Assembly: GCA_002733495.1 (NCBI GenBank)
Contig: NVVV01000008.1
Span: 15,498 to 79,135, forward strand
Reading direction: 5' to 3'
From: Robiginitomaculum sp.
GTDB lineage: Bacteria > Pseudomonadota > Alphaproteobacteria > Caulobacterales > Maricaulaceae
DNA length: 63,638 bases
Below are positions 54,689 to 63,546 of the stretch, one piece after another. The first letter of the stretch is position 1; each line of letters starts with the position of its first letter. A model generated the notes under the pieces. The model did no database searches. It saw nothing but the letters and a program-made list of their open reading frames with translations, and was not told the DNA's origin. The position numbers and the translations under genes are program-made.

Positions 54689-55102
54689 TTAGGGGATAAG
54701 GGCCAAACCCCGCGCCCGGTTCACCGCCTGAGTACGCCTTTTTACCGATAGCTTCTCATAAACCCTGTTCAAATGGGTCTTTATGGTGTTTGGCGATACC
54801 CCAAGGCGGCGTGCGATTTCCTTATTGGCATAACCAGCAGCCAGATATTCCAACACCTGATATTCTCGCGGACTGATTCCCAGCGCAGACAGGGCTTTGG
54901 TATTTTTTCTAAATGGTTTCGTATTTATTTTACGGCTCAAATGAAGACCTGCCCATAGACCCAGTGCTAGAAAGGCAATGGCAATCAAAGCGACATAGGT
55001 CGACGTGGGCAGTAGGGACATCACGTATTGATAGCCCAGCCATTGCAGGGCAAAGGCGGACAGCCCTACGGCCAGTGCAGACATGATCAACGCCCTATAC
55101 AT
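54689..55102 (-). CDS. Membrane-anchored LuxR-type transcriptional regulator
   Basis: 137 aa. Two membrane helices in the first 55 residues, then a GerE/LuxR HTH (LGISPREYQVLEYLAAGYAN, then KEIARRLGVSPNTIKTHLNR and VYEKL). There is no receiver domain; the sensor is presumably the membrane part or the partner. It lies 88 bases upstream of the DUF4199 gene on the same strand and is divergent from the SdpR-like gene. ATG at 55102 or 55084. Confidence 0.87.
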   Translation of the reverse strand: MYRALIMSALAVGLSAFALQWLGYQYVMSLLPTSTYVALIAIAFLALGLWAGLHLSRKINTKPFRKNTKALSALGISPREYQVLEYLAAGYANKEIARRLGVSPNTIKTHLNRVYEKLSVKRRTQAVNRARGLALIP

Positions 55103-55144
55103 CGCTATAAGGTGACCTATTGTTCCCGTTTTGGCTAGGCCCCC

Positions 55145-55180
55145 TTGACAACATTTAGATAATTAGCTAAATAACAATTA
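55145..55180 (+). promoter_or_regulatory. Consensus promoter with embedded operator, apparently leaderless
   Basis: TTGACA (55145-55150), 17-base spacer, TAAATA (55168-55173). The inverted repeat ATTTAG (55153-55158) / CTAAAT (55167-55172) spans the spacer and -10, an ideal place for the encoded ArsR-type repressor. A start 7 bases after the -10 would fall on the ATG at 55180 itself, and no ribosome binding site is visible, so the mRNA is probably leaderless. Sequence elements are seen; binding is inferred. Confidence 0.7.
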
Positions 55181-55494
55181 TGAGTACAGTCTTTAAAGCC
55201 CTGTCCGACCCGACGCGCCGCCGCGTGTTGGCATTATTGCGCCAGGGCCCGGCAAGTGCCGGAGAGCTGGCTGACCATTTTGAGTTCTCCAAACCGACCA
55301 TGTCGGCACACTTTACCGTGTTAAAAACTGCCGATCTGGTGGAGACCGAAAAACAAGGCAAGCAGGTCATCTACAGATTGAAAATGTCGGTTCTGGAAGA
55401 TGCCCTTTTGGGGTTCGCAAAAACCTTCGGGCTGAGCTTAAAGCCTGAACAAGAGGCTACGGATCGTTCTGAGGAAGAGGAAACACCATCATGA
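55180..55494 (+). CDS. SdpR-like ArsR-family autorepressor
   Basis: 104 aa. Winged helix with SDPTRRRVLALLRQGPASAG and the recognition helix FSKPTMSAHFTVLKTADLV, typical of the metal-independent SdpR subgroup; no metal-binding Cys is present. In Bacillus SdpR represses its own gene and sdpI. Here it precedes an SdpI-like gene with an ATGA overlap, and its operator-like palindrome overlaps its promoter. Bacteria without SDP toxin often carry such pairs with unknown inducer. Confidence 0.9.
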   Translation: MSTVFKALSDPTRRRVLALLRQGPASAGELADHFEFSKPTMSAHFTVLKTADLVETEKQGKQVIYRLKMSVLEDALLGFAKTFGLSLKPEQEATDRSEEEETPS

Positions 55495-56078
55495 TGCGCA
55501 CACGTACTTTTCACACACTTATTGCCCTGACCGTGCTGGTAAACGTGGCCTTGGGCATAACAAACTGGGTTATCACCCCGCAATATGCCTGGCGCTGGTT
55601 CGCCGGCATAATGTACATGCCATCGATGTGGATTTTCGTTATATGGGCGTTAAACCGACGCCCGCTTAGCCAATATTCAATCACAGAGCGGCGCTTTTTC
55701 ATTGTGTCTGTTTTGTCAGCAAGTCTGTTGATATTTCTGGCCTTTTCATTGCGTGTGATCGAACACTTTGATGTGTTCAACATGGCCGCTATAGACCGTG
55801 CCTGGGGCATCGGAATCGGGCTGTTTCTGGCGGCCTTAGGCAATACGCTTCCAAAAGTTCTGGGGCCGTTATCGGCAAAACAGTGCGCCGGTTCTGAAAA
55901 GCAATCGGTCCAGCGCTTTGCTGGCTGGGCCTTTGCTCTTGCTGGATTGATGTACGCGGTTCTTTGGATGTTTGCATCAATAAAGCTAGCCGATGCTATA
56001 TCCATTTATATTGTCATGGCGGCATTGGCGCTGGTTGTCTTGCGTTATCTCTGGGCGATGCGCCCGCGAATTATCTAG
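55491..56078 (+). CDS. SdpI-like multi-pass membrane protein
   Basis: 195 aa with about six hydrophobic segments. The N-terminal part resembles the DUF1648/SdpI start (LIALTVLVNVALGITNW). LAALGNTLPKVLGPLSAKQC followed by QSVQRFAGWAFALAGLMYAV matches the G-N-x-x-P-K and W-x-x-A region of SdpI, the immunity and signalling partner of SdpR. It likely traps the repressor at the membrane when its ligand is present. The TAG stop overlaps the tricorn stop by 3-4 bases. The assignment rests on the pair and weak motifs. Confidence 0.75.
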   Translation: MMRTRTFHTLIALTVLVNVALGITNWVITPQYAWRWFAGIMYMPSMWIFVIWALNRRPLSQYSITERRFFIVSVLSASLLIFLAFSLRVIEHFDVFNMAAIDRAWGIGIGLFLAALGNTLPKVLGPLSAKQCAGSEKQSVQRFAGWAFALAGLMYAVLWMFASIKLADAISIYIVMAALALVVLRYLWAMRPRII

Positions 56079-59000
56079 CCATCGATCTGCGCCAACAGCG
56101 CTTCAACGGCCCGTTGCAATTGCTTGTCCTCGCCGCGTTCCACACTGTTGGGGTCATTATTGACGCGAATGTCCGGCTCGGTCTGTTTGCCTTCCATAAA
56201 GTCACCGTCCCGGTCATGAATGCCCAATTGCGGCACGCCCCAGAACATGTCTCCGGTCATCAGGCCTTCCCAGCCCGCATAGGTACAGGTGCCCGATATG
56301 GGCATCCCCACCACTTTGCCAAGGCCCAGCGTCTGATAGGTTGCGGGGAAACAATGACCATCAGAATAATTGGACTCGTTGGCGATCACAATGCTGGGCT
56401 TGGTCCAGCGGGTGATCGGCTCGCCCTGCACTTCGCGGCCCCGGCTGACATTCCTGGTATAGACCTTGCCATCCAACAGGCGGTTCAGATCCTCCATCAG
56501 ATCGCCGCCGGCATTATCACGGGTGTCGAGCACAATGCCCTCCTTGGCAAAATGGCGGCCAAACAATTCGCGATAGACCACGCGATAGACGCTGTCGCTC
56601 ATATTGGGAATATGTACATAGCCCAGTCTTCCATCCGAGAGCTTTTCAACCAGTTCATTGCGCTCTTTCACCCAGGCAAGATAGGCCCAGCCCGCTTCGT
56701 CACGACCACTGACCGGCTTGATCACCAGATCAAACGGCGTGCCACCCGGGGGCACCAAAGTCAGGCGCAAACGCTGACCGGCGTGGTTTTTCAAGAGCGC
56801 ATAATAATTATCGCTGGCGCCTAGCGCCTGCCCATCCAGCGCCCGAATAATCGTGCCCTCGGGGATGGCTTTGCCGCCTTTGCGCAAGGGGCTTTGGGCA
56901 TAAACCGTCATAATGCGCATGCCAGGGCCGACAAAGGTGGGGTCATAAGCCACACCCAGCGCCGCTGTACGGTCGGCCTTTTTATTGCGTGGACGATACC
57001 GCACCGCCGTGTGCGAGGCGTTTAATTCGCCCAGCATTTCATTGGTCAGATCGGCAAAATCGCGGTTGTTTGAGATCGCCGATACCTTGGCCCCATAGGC
57101 CTTGCGCATAAAGGGCCAGTCCACTCCGTGCAGGGTATCGGTATAGAAAATATCTTTGGTGCGTCGCCAGATATGACCAAAAAGCTCGGTCCGTTCCGCA
57201 TCGGGTTTCAGGTCTAGCGTGGCGGTAATTTTTACCGGCTTGGATTTTTTGGCGTCGCTTTTGGCATCAATCTTCATTAAGGACCCATCGGCCAGCACCA
57301 CCAGGGTTTTGCCATCCTTGCTCAAAGAAAGGCTGGCCCGGTCCGCATCCAGAGACACCAGTTTTTTGGTTTCCTCCTCACGAAAATCATGCACCCACAG
57401 ATCATAGCCGCCTTCAAAAGATGAGAGATAGAACAGCAGGTCCGCATCCTTGGACAAGACCGCATCGGCCAGCTCGGACGAATTGATAGTCAGGCGCTGT
57501 TGGCGCTCCGACAGATTATCCCACTCGATCACGACTGGCTTGACCTCGTCTTCTTTTTTGGCCTTTTTACCTTTTTTCTTCTTCTTTGACTTTTTATCCG
57601 CCTCTTCTTTGGCTTTTTTGGCCACGTCCTCGGCCTCCTCGTCCAGCTTTACCTCTTCCTTGGAACGGGAGAATTGATCCAGAGCTTCCTGATTCAAAAA
57701 GGCCGCCATGACATCAAAATTGGCACCGTGGCTACCATGATCGCGGCGGCCATAGCGCCCGCTAAACCAGGTGATAATCCCGCCCGATGTATGCCATTTA
57801 GGCGCGGCATCGGTATAGCCCGAAAGGGAAATATCGCGCACTTCGCCCGATCCATCGGCATTGACGATAGCGATATTGGTGAAAAACAGCCGTCCATTGC
57901 TGGCCATATCGACCACCAGTTTTTTGCTGTCCGGGGCCCAGCCAAAATTGATATAGCCGGTGGTGCTGTCATGATTAAACGTATCGGGCAGCACAGTGAC
58001 CACAGATTTGTCGGCGCGGGTGAACACTCGCACGGTGTTGCGCGCCTCGGTAAAGGCGATTTTTTTACCGTCCGGCGAGGGCGTGGGCTGTATGGCTCCG
58101 CCTTTTGGCTCAATTAGCACGTTTTCGCTGATTTTGGTGGCAGTGAAAAAATGGGTTTCTTTGGCATCAGCCCGGCGCACCTCAAAAATACGCCAGCGTC
58201 CGTCCCGTTCGCCCGCAAACAATAATCCCTTGCCGTCCGGGGTAAAGGCCACGTCGCGCTCTTCACCGGGGGTATTGGTGATGCGCTTTGTGGTGGCAAA
58301 ATCCATCGAGGTGACAAACACCTCACCCCGGGACACAAAGGCCGCTTCCTTGCCATCAGGGGACAATGCAAATTCGCTGATCTCGCCATTGACGCCCAAA
58401 GGCAGAACATCACGCCCGTTGCCATCGGCACCAAACCGTACATCAACAGGCATCGGCTCCTGGCCATCACGCACCGTATAAAGGTCGCCATGCCAGCTAT
58501 AGCTGAGCGTGCCATCATCTGAAACGGAAAGTCCACGGACCGGGAATGTTTTATGATGAGTAATCTGGTGCGGACCATCGGTAAGTGTCTGGCCCCAGGC
58601 CGCATCGGCCCAGATGTTAAAAACACCATTTCGTTCTGATAGAAAATAATAGCCGGTGCCATTGGGCATCCAGACCGGATTGTGATCTGCCGCCGGGTTT
58701 TTGGTCAGTTGTTCATGGTGTTTGCTGGCCACATCATAAAGCCAGATGTCGCGGGCAAAGGACGAGGTGTCATGTTTACGAAAAAAGTTCTCCCGCGCAT
58801 GTTCGCGCAAGTACAAAATTTTACTGCCATCCGCGCTATAGCGCGCCTGCATGGCCCCGGTGGTAAATATCTGGCGCGGCGTACCACCTGTAAGACTAAT
58901 CGAGTATAATTCGGGCATGCGGCGTCGCGGATTGATGTGGGCTTTGGGGTTATCCTGGCGCACAGAATTAAAAAGCACGCTCTTACCATCAGGGGAAAAA

Positions 59001-59350
59001 CCGCTGGGATGGTCATCGGCGTCATTATAGGTCAGCCGGGTGGCCCGGCCCCCGGTGGCGGGCATGACAAACACATCCAGATTACCATAACGATCGCTGG
59101 CAAAAGCCAGCATTTTGCCATCCGCCGACCAGACCGGCTCACCCTCCCAGGCTTCATTGAGGGTCAAGGGACGGGCCACGCCGCCGGTGCTGGGCACGGT
59201 ATAAAGATCGCCATCGGCATGAAACACAATGGTTTGGCCATCCGGGGAAATAACGGGATTTCTGATCCAGTTTTCGCGCGGCGCTTGCGCCTGTGCCCCA
59301 AACGCAACGGTAAAGCCCATAAAAAAGAGAAGAAAAAAGCGATTCAGCAT
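56075..59350 (-). CDS. Tricorn-type S41 peptidase with PDZ domain
   Basis: 1091 aa. Signal peptide ending FGAQA (residue 20), WD40/PD40 propeller repeats (PVISPDGQTIVFHADGDLYT and similar units up to about 560), a Lys/Glu-rich low-complexity insertion (about 565-610), a second propeller part, a C1 core, a PDZ domain (about 830-880) and an S41 protease domain with nucleophile Ser996 in NESNYSDGH. Tricorn-like proteases degrade peptides of proteasome or other proteases; secreted bacterial members act in the periplasm. Convergent with the SdpI gene. Confidence 0.93.
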   Translation of the reverse strand: MLNRFFLLFFMGFTVAFGAQAQAPRENWIRNPVISPDGQTIVFHADGDLYTVPSTGGVARPLTLNEAWEGEPVWSADGKMLAFASDRYGNLDVFVMPATGGRATRLTYNDADDHPSGFSPDGKSVLFNSVRQDNPKAHINPRRRMPELYSISLTGGTPRQIFTTGAMQARYSADGSKILYLREHARENFFRKHDTSSFARDIWLYDVASKHHEQLTKNPAADHNPVWMPNGTGYYFLSERNGVFNIWADAAWGQTLTDGPHQITHHKTFPVRGLSVSDDGTLSYSWHGDLYTVRDGQEPMPVDVRFGADGNGRDVLPLGVNGEISEFALSPDGKEAAFVSRGEVFVTSMDFATTKRITNTPGEERDVAFTPDGKGLLFAGERDGRWRIFEVRRADAKETHFFTATKISENVLIEPKGGAIQPTPSPDGKKIAFTEARNTVRVFTRADKSVVTVLPDTFNHDSTTGYINFGWAPDSKKLVVDMASNGRLFFTNIAIVNADGSGEVRDISLSGYTDAAPKWHTSGGIITWFSGRYGRRDHGSHGANFDVMAAFLNQEALDQFSRSKEEVKLDEEAEDVAKKAKEEADKKSKKKKKGKKAKKEDEVKPVVIEWDNLSERQQRLTINSSELADAVLSKDADLLFYLSSFEGGYDLWVHDFREEETKKLVSLDADRASLSLSKDGKTLVVLADGSLMKIDAKSDAKKSKPVKITATLDLKPDAERTELFGHIWRRTKDIFYTDTLHGVDWPFMRKAYGAKVSAISNNRDFADLTNEMLGELNASHTAVRYRPRNKKADRTAALGVAYDPTFVGPGMRIMTVYAQSPLRKGGKAIPEGTIIRALDGQALGASDNYYALLKNHAGQRLRLTLVPPGGTPFDLVIKPVSGRDEAGWAYLAWVKERNELVEKLSDGRLGYVHIPNMSDSVYRVVYRELFGRHFAKEGIVLDTRDNAGGDLMEDLNRLLDGKVYTRNVSRGREVQGEPITRWTKPSIVIANESNYSDGHCFPATYQTLGLGKVVGMPISGTCTYAGWEGLMTGDMFWGVPQLGIHDRDGDFMEGKQTEPDIRVNNDPNSVERGEDKQLQRAVEALLAQIDG

Positions 59351-59508
59351 GATGGTCCAAGCCCCCTTGTTATGCCTGTTGTTATTTCAGGCTTGGAAGG
59401 ATGGGGCAAGGTAGCGCTCTAATTGTTACCGGAGTTTCACTTTATGGCTTTATCGGGCGGTGCGCGCTGATATGCTGGACCGTAATGAGAAATAAAAGGA
59501 GACAGGCT

Positions 59509-60804
59509 TTGTACAAAATATGGACCGCGATCATGGCTATGATCATCATAGGCGCACAGCCTGCGTTTGCGATGCAGACGCAAGAGCGCGCCATCATCAA
59601 GGCGGTAGCGGCGGGTCTGCCCTTGGCGCGCCAGACCCTCAAACAGGTGGTCAATATCAATAGCGGCACCATGAATTTTGACGGGGTGCATCAGGTTGGC
59701 GATGTGTTTGCGGCGGAACTCTCTGCCCTTGGGTTTCAAACGGGGTGGGTTGAGGGCGGCGATTTTGGCCGGGCCGGGCATCTGGTGGCCATGCGCGGCA
59801 CAAAGGGGCCAAAAATTCTTCTGATCGGTCATCTGGACACTGTGTTTGCCAAAACGGATGCTTTTCAGACGTTTGAACCCCTACCCCGTGATCGGGTCAA
59901 AGGCCCGGGCATTACGGATATGAAGGGCGGCGATGTGATCATTATTGCCGCCATGCGGGCGTTGCATGATGCGGGCGTATTGGATCAGGCCCAGATCAAA
60001 ATTGTCATGACCGGTGATGAAGAAAGCAGTGGCCGTCCGCTAAACCGCTCGAAGGCGGCGCTGATTGACGCGGCAAAATGGGCCGATATTGCCCTTGGCT
60101 TTGAAGATGGTGATGGCGATATTAAAACCGCCGTGATCGCCCGGCGCGGCAGTGTGCGCTGGACGTTAAAGGTCACAGGCAGGGCGGCGCACAGCTCGCA
60201 AATCTTTACCGATGATGTGGGCTATGGGGCGATATTGGAAACCGCACGGATATTAAACGCTTTTCGCGAAGGTTTGGCTGATATGCAAAACCTGACCTTT
60301 AATCCAGGGCGTATTGTCGGGGGCACAAAGGCCAATATGGACAGGGCGACCTATTCCGGCACCGCCTTTGGCAAAAGCAATGTGGTGTCGCAAACTGCTC
60401 TGGTCTCGGGCGGCATCCGTGCCGCCTCTGGCGAACAATTAGCCGCCGCCAAAGCCAGAATGCAGACAATTGCCAGCAACAATCTGGCACACACATCGGC
60501 GGCCTTGAGTTTCGCCGAGGGCTATCCCCCCATGGCGCCAACGAAGGCCAATAAAGAACTTCTGTCCCTTTATAGTGCCATAAGCAAAGATCTGGGCTAT
60601 GGCGAGGTTTTGGCGGTTAATCCGCGCAAGGCCGGCGCGGCGGATATTTCCTTTACCGCAGGCTATGTGGATGCTGCCCTTGATGGCCTGGGCCTGATGG
60701 GCACCGGCGGTCATACCAAGGAGGAAACCGCCGATATGACCACCTTGAAACGCAATATCGAGAAAACGGCATTGCTGATTTATCGGTTGTCAGAAGGGGA
60801 GTGA
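59509..60804 (+). CDS. Secreted M20-family metallopeptidase
   Basis: 431 aa from TTG 59509, chosen because AAGGAGA lies 7-8 bases upstream; ATG 59485 is the alternative. Signal peptide ending QPAFA, then the M20 fold: LIGHLDTVF (metal His), GPGITDMKGGDV, GDEESSGR (catalytic Glu), and TGRAAHSS (His in the lid). The protein resembles carboxypeptidase G2/glutamate carboxypeptidase-like enzymes that remove C-terminal glutamate or other residues. Divergent from the tricorn gene, so the two may act together on peptides in the periplasm. Confidence 0.9.
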   Translation: MYKIWTAIMAMIIIGAQPAFAMQTQERAIIKAVAAGLPLARQTLKQVVNINSGTMNFDGVHQVGDVFAAELSALGFQTGWVEGGDFGRAGHLVAMRGTKGPKILLIGHLDTVFAKTDAFQTFEPLPRDRVKGPGITDMKGGDVIIIAAMRALHDAGVLDQAQIKIVMTGDEESSGRPLNRSKAALIDAAKWADIALGFEDGDGDIKTAVIARRGSVRWTLKVTGRAAHSSQIFTDDVGYGAILETARILNAFREGLADMQNLTFNPGRIVGGTKANMDRATYSGTAFGKSNVVSQTALVSGGIRAASGEQLAAAKARMQTIASNNLAHTSAALSFAEGYPPMAPTKANKELLSLYSAISKDLGYGEVLAVNPRKAGAADISFTAGYVDAALDGLGLMGTGGHTKEETADMTTLKRNIEKTALLIYRLSEGE

Positions 60805-60840
60805 AGAAGAGGGCTCAGTTGCCGTTACTGTAGTTGCTGC

Positions 60841-61014
60841 TTCTATGATGTGCTGGCCATTCTTGAAACCAATGCCATAAAACGAAAGACCAGAAAAAAT
60901 GCCAAATCACCAAGCCTGCTCGCAGGGCTAATCCATGATGAAGGCGGTCAAGCCCTCTCACCATCCCATGCCAACACACTGAATGCCGCGTCTCTGCGTC
61001 TCTTTAAACGCTGA
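60841..61014 (+). pseudogene. Remnant of a serine recombinase
   Basis: Just after the M20 stop one frame reads ILETNAIKRKTRKNAKSPSL, then LAGLIHDEGGQALSPSHANT, then ends LRLFKR and TGA at 61012-61014. The pattern S-P-L-A-G-x-(I/L)-x-D-E-x-G-x-x-x-S/T-P-S-H-A is that of the region after the resolvase domain in large alphaproteobacterial serine recombinases, whose next residues are RYRYYV, absent here. No start, catalytic domain or zinc ribbon remains. It lies 75 bases from tRNA-Ala, suggesting decay of an integrated element. Confidence 0.5.
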
Positions 61015-61089
61015 ACAGCGCCACTAGCCTACGGAAACGACGGTACTAAACACAGACGCGCCAGCTTGCCGTAAAACCGGCAGACTGGA

Positions 61090-61165
61090 TGGTGGAGCCA
61101 GGCGGAATCGAACCGCCGACCTCGTCATTGCGAACGACGCGCTCTACCAACTGAGCTATGGCCCC
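61090..61165 (-). tRNA. tRNA-Ala(CGC)
   Basis: A 76-base cloverleaf on the minus strand with encoded CCA: acceptor GGGGCCA/TGGCTCC (one G-U), D arm GCTC/GAGC, anticodon loop TTCGCAA (anticodon CGC at 61130-61132, reading GCG) and T arm GGCGG-TTCGATT-CCGCC. A -35/-10 pair lies just upstream. CGC-Ala is a minor isoacceptor complementary to the more usual TGC-Ala. Confidence 0.95.
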
Positions 61166-61183
61166 GTGCGTACCGATGGCGAG

Positions 61184-61212
61184 GCTATGACAATTACGAT
61201 CTTCCCTGTCAA
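61184..61212 (-). promoter_or_regulatory. Promoter of tRNA-Ala
   Basis: On the minus strand a perfect TTGACA (61207-61212) is followed after 17 bases by CATAGC (61184-61189), a weak -10. Transcription would start about 12 bases before the mature tRNA 5' end at 61165. The -35 is consensus; the -10 match is partial. Confidence 0.5.
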
Positions 61213-61300
61213 GCATTCGCGCTTTGCGCTTCTGTAAATGGGCGCTTGCGAAGCGGTGCCAGGATAGTTACATCTGTGCACCAACACGAGGAGAGACACC

Positions 61301-61591
61301 GTGGGCTATGACATTTTCAGACTCCTAAGCTCGATCATTACACTGTACCAGTACGTGATTATTGCTGGCGCCATTTTGAGCTGGCTAATCGCCTTTAATG
61401 TGGTCAATCCACGTAACCAGTTTGTTGCCGGTATAGGGCGCTTTACGCATTCGCTGACCGAACCGGCCTTGCGCCAGATCCGCCGGTTTCTGCCTTCCCT
61501 TGGCGGGGTGGATTTATCACCGATTGTTCTCTTGCTAGGCCTGGAAGTGGTGCGCATTGTGCTAAGACAACTTCTGGTCAGAGGATCTTGA
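61301..61591 (+). CDS. YggT-family membrane protein
   Basis: 96 aa starting with GTG (AGGAGAGACACC upstream). Two membrane segments (near 12-32 and 70-90) and the conserved ILSWLIAFNVVNPRNQFVAG and LTEPALRQIRRFLPSLGGVD (the usual FLPP is FLPS), then LSPIVLLLGL. YggT proteins are linked to osmotic protection and division-site assembly. It overlaps the next gene: the TTG of the DUF167 gene lies at 61588. Operon with DUF167, folD and a secreted protein. Confidence 0.92.
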   Translation: MGYDIFRLLSSIITLYQYVIIAGAILSWLIAFNVVNPRNQFVAGIGRFTHSLTEPALRQIRRFLPSLGGVDLSPIVLLLGLEVVRIVLRQLLVRGS

Positions 61592-61929
61592 CGCAAAACG
61601 TCATAACCCACAAAAATGGCACCTTGATGGTACGTGTGCGCCTGCAACCAAAGTCAAGTGCTGACCGCCTGGAAGGGTTTGCCCGTGATGCGGCAGGCCG
61701 GGCCTATCTGAAGGCACGGGTGCGCGCCATTGCGGAAAAAGGCAAGGCCAATGCCGCTTTGGAAAAACTGATTGCCAAAGCCATAAAAACGCCGCGTTCC
61801 GCCGTTTCTGTGATCAAAGGCAATACGGATCGGGTTAAAACGGTTTGCATTCAATCAACGGACCCTCTTGTTGAGGCCGCCTTGCTTAACCTTGTGAAGG
61901 AAGACACGAATGAGTGCCAGCAGACTTGA
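61588..61929 (+). CDS. DUF167/YggU-family protein
   Basis: 113 aa from TTG 61588 (AGAGGATC upstream). [16 protein letters not shown], then [22 protein letters not shown] and [16 protein letters not shown] are the DUF167 core; its usual short length and position next to yggT are standard. The fold is known but not the function. It overlaps folD by 20 bases. Confidence 0.92.
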   Translation: MTQNVITHKNGTLMVRVRLQPKSSADRLEGFARDAAGRAYLKARVRAIAEKGKANAALEKLIAKAIKTPRSAVSVIKGNTDRVKTVCIQSTDPLVEAALLNLVKEDTNECQQT

Positions 61930-62806
61930 TGGCAAGGCCTGTGCCGCCGCCTTGCGTGAACGCCTGGGCAAGGCCGTTCAGGCCTTAAGCACCGCCCACG
62001 GGCACGTCCCTGCGCTGGCGGTGGTCCTGGTGGGGGACGATCCGGCCAGCCAGGTTTATGTGCGTAACAAAGCGCGGCAGACCAAAGAGATTGGCATGCA
62101 CTCAATTGAACATCGCTTGAATGCAGATACGCCGCAGGATGTGCTTCTCAAACGGGTGCAAGATTTAAATGCAGACCCGGACGTGGACGGCATCTTGGTG
62201 CAATTGCCCTTGCCGGGCCATATCGACGAAGCCGCCGTGATCAAACAGATCGACCCGGCCAAGGACGTGGACGGCCTGACCGAAGCCAGCGCCGGGCGTC
62301 TGGTTCTGGGCAAGCCGGGCCTGCGCCCCTGTACACCCACGGGCTGTGTGATACTGGCGCGCGAGGCGCTGGGTGATCTCAGTGGAAAATCCTGTGTGAT
62401 TGTCGGGCGTTCCATCCTTGTGGGCAAACCGGCGGCGTTTTTGTTTTTAGAACAAAACTGCACCGTTACCATCGCCCATTCGCGCACCCATGATTTGCCC
62501 GCCCTTTGCCGCACAGCCGATATTCTGGTGGCTGCCGTTGGCCGGGCGCAAATGATCAAGGGAGACTGGGTCAAAGCCGGTGCCGTGGTCATAGATGTGG
62601 GCATTAACCGCATAGACGCGCCAGAGCGCGGGGAGGGTAAAACCCGCCTTGTAGGCGATGTTGACTTTGACGCGGCCAGTCTGCATGCCAGCCAGATCAC
62701 CCCGGTACCCGGCGGTGTTGGCCCCATGACCATTGCCTGCCTTTTACGCAATACGGTGTTGGCGGCCTGTGCGCGGCGAAACTGGCCCCTGCCAGAGGGG
62801 GTATAA
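61910..62806 (+). CDS. folD: Methylene-THF dehydrogenase / methenyl-THF cyclohydrolase
   Basis: 298 aa bifunctional enzyme of one-carbon folate metabolism. The catalytic Tyr-Lys lie in [12 protein letters not shown] (family Y-V-x-x-K), and the NADP site is in [50 protein letters not shown] and [16 protein letters not shown] are family signatures. AAGGAAG precedes the ATG. Overlaps DUF167 by 20 bases and the next gene by one base (TAATG). Confidence 0.96.
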   Translation: MSASRLDGKACAAALRERLGKAVQALSTAHGHVPALAVVLVGDDPASQVYVRNKARQTKEIGMHSIEHRLNADTPQDVLLKRVQDLNADPDVDGILVQLPLPGHIDEAAVIKQIDPAKDVDGLTEASAGRLVLGKPGLRPCTPTGCVILAREALGDLSGKSCVIVGRSILVGKPAAFLFLEQNCTVTIAHSRTHDLPALCRTADILVAAVGRAQMIKGDWVKAGAVVIDVGINRIDAPERGEGKTRLVGDVDFDAASLHASQITPVPGGVGPMTIACLLRNTVLAACARRNWPLPEGV

Positions 62807-63300
62807 TGCAAAAGGTTTTTATATCCACTCTTGGCCTTTTATTCCTGCTCGCGTCTACTGACCTCGTTATGGCGAATACGCAGTTAAAGGGGGCGCAGGC
62901 TCCCCCAAAAACGGCACAGCGCACCATAGAACTCAGTGATGCGCAATTGGAAATTTTACGCCAGCGCGAAGTGGCCCTGGCGGCAAAGCTCTATACAGAT
63001 ATTGCCTTTTCGCCGCAAAATATGCGTAAAATGCGTGAAGGCTTACCCCTCTCCGAGGCCAGTTTTCAGGCGGCCCTGAAAACCTTACGCCTGCGCTTTT
63101 CTGCCTGTATGGAAAGCGGTTTTGAAGCCCGGCTGGATAATGCCTTAAGCGCCCAGATTTTGCGCAAAACCATTCAAAGCACGCAAAGTGCCTCAGTGTC
63201 TGAGCCTAAGAAGGCGCGCTCGGTTATGCCCGCATTCAAAGCTACAGATGCGTATTGCGCCGGGCGCATTCAGGCCTGGCTGGCCAGCGCCATAGAGTAG
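62806..63300 (+). CDS. Secreted protein of unknown function
   Basis: 164 aa; signal peptide [20 protein letters not shown] ending near ANT, AGAGGGGG upstream of the ATG. The mature protein is helical and charged with two Cys (SACMESGF and DAYCAGRI) that could form a disulfide. No known domain recognised. Coupled to folD by TAATG but no functional link is evident. Confidence 0.75.
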   Translation: MQKVFISTLGLLFLLASTDLVMANTQLKGAQAPPKTAQRTIELSDAQLEILRQREVALAAKLYTDIAFSPQNMRKMREGLPLSEASFQAALKTLRLRFSACMESGFEARLDNALSAQILRKTIQSTQSASVSEPKKARSVMPAFKATDAYCAGRIQAWLASAIE

Positions 63301-63509
63301 ACGTGCTCATATAGCGCAGCGATAGCACAGAAAACACGGCTCAAGTCGCGTCAGCAGTAGCACAGGGAATATTTGCACATAAGGGAGCTTTAACCTTGCG
63401 CTACCTCAGGACGAGGAGCACACCAAAAATGGTGCGAGTCAAAAGACAAAACTTGAACCGCACCCAAGGGGGCAACTGCGCCCCGGCGATCGTTCGCCGC
63501 CCCATCAGA

Positions 63510-63531
63510 GGCAGAGGCGAAGCCTCTTGCC
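63510..63531 (-). terminator. Possible terminator hairpin after tRNA-Leu
   Basis: GAGGC-GAA-GCCTC with bulged flanks lies 16 bases downstream of the tRNA-Leu 3' end on the minus strand. No T-run follows, so it may be a processing or stabilising hairpin rather than a terminator. Other bases from 63301 to 63509 show a second hairpin (GGCG-ATCGTT-CGCC) but no gene. Confidence 0.3.
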
Positions 63532-63546
63532 GCGAGATCATAAAAA

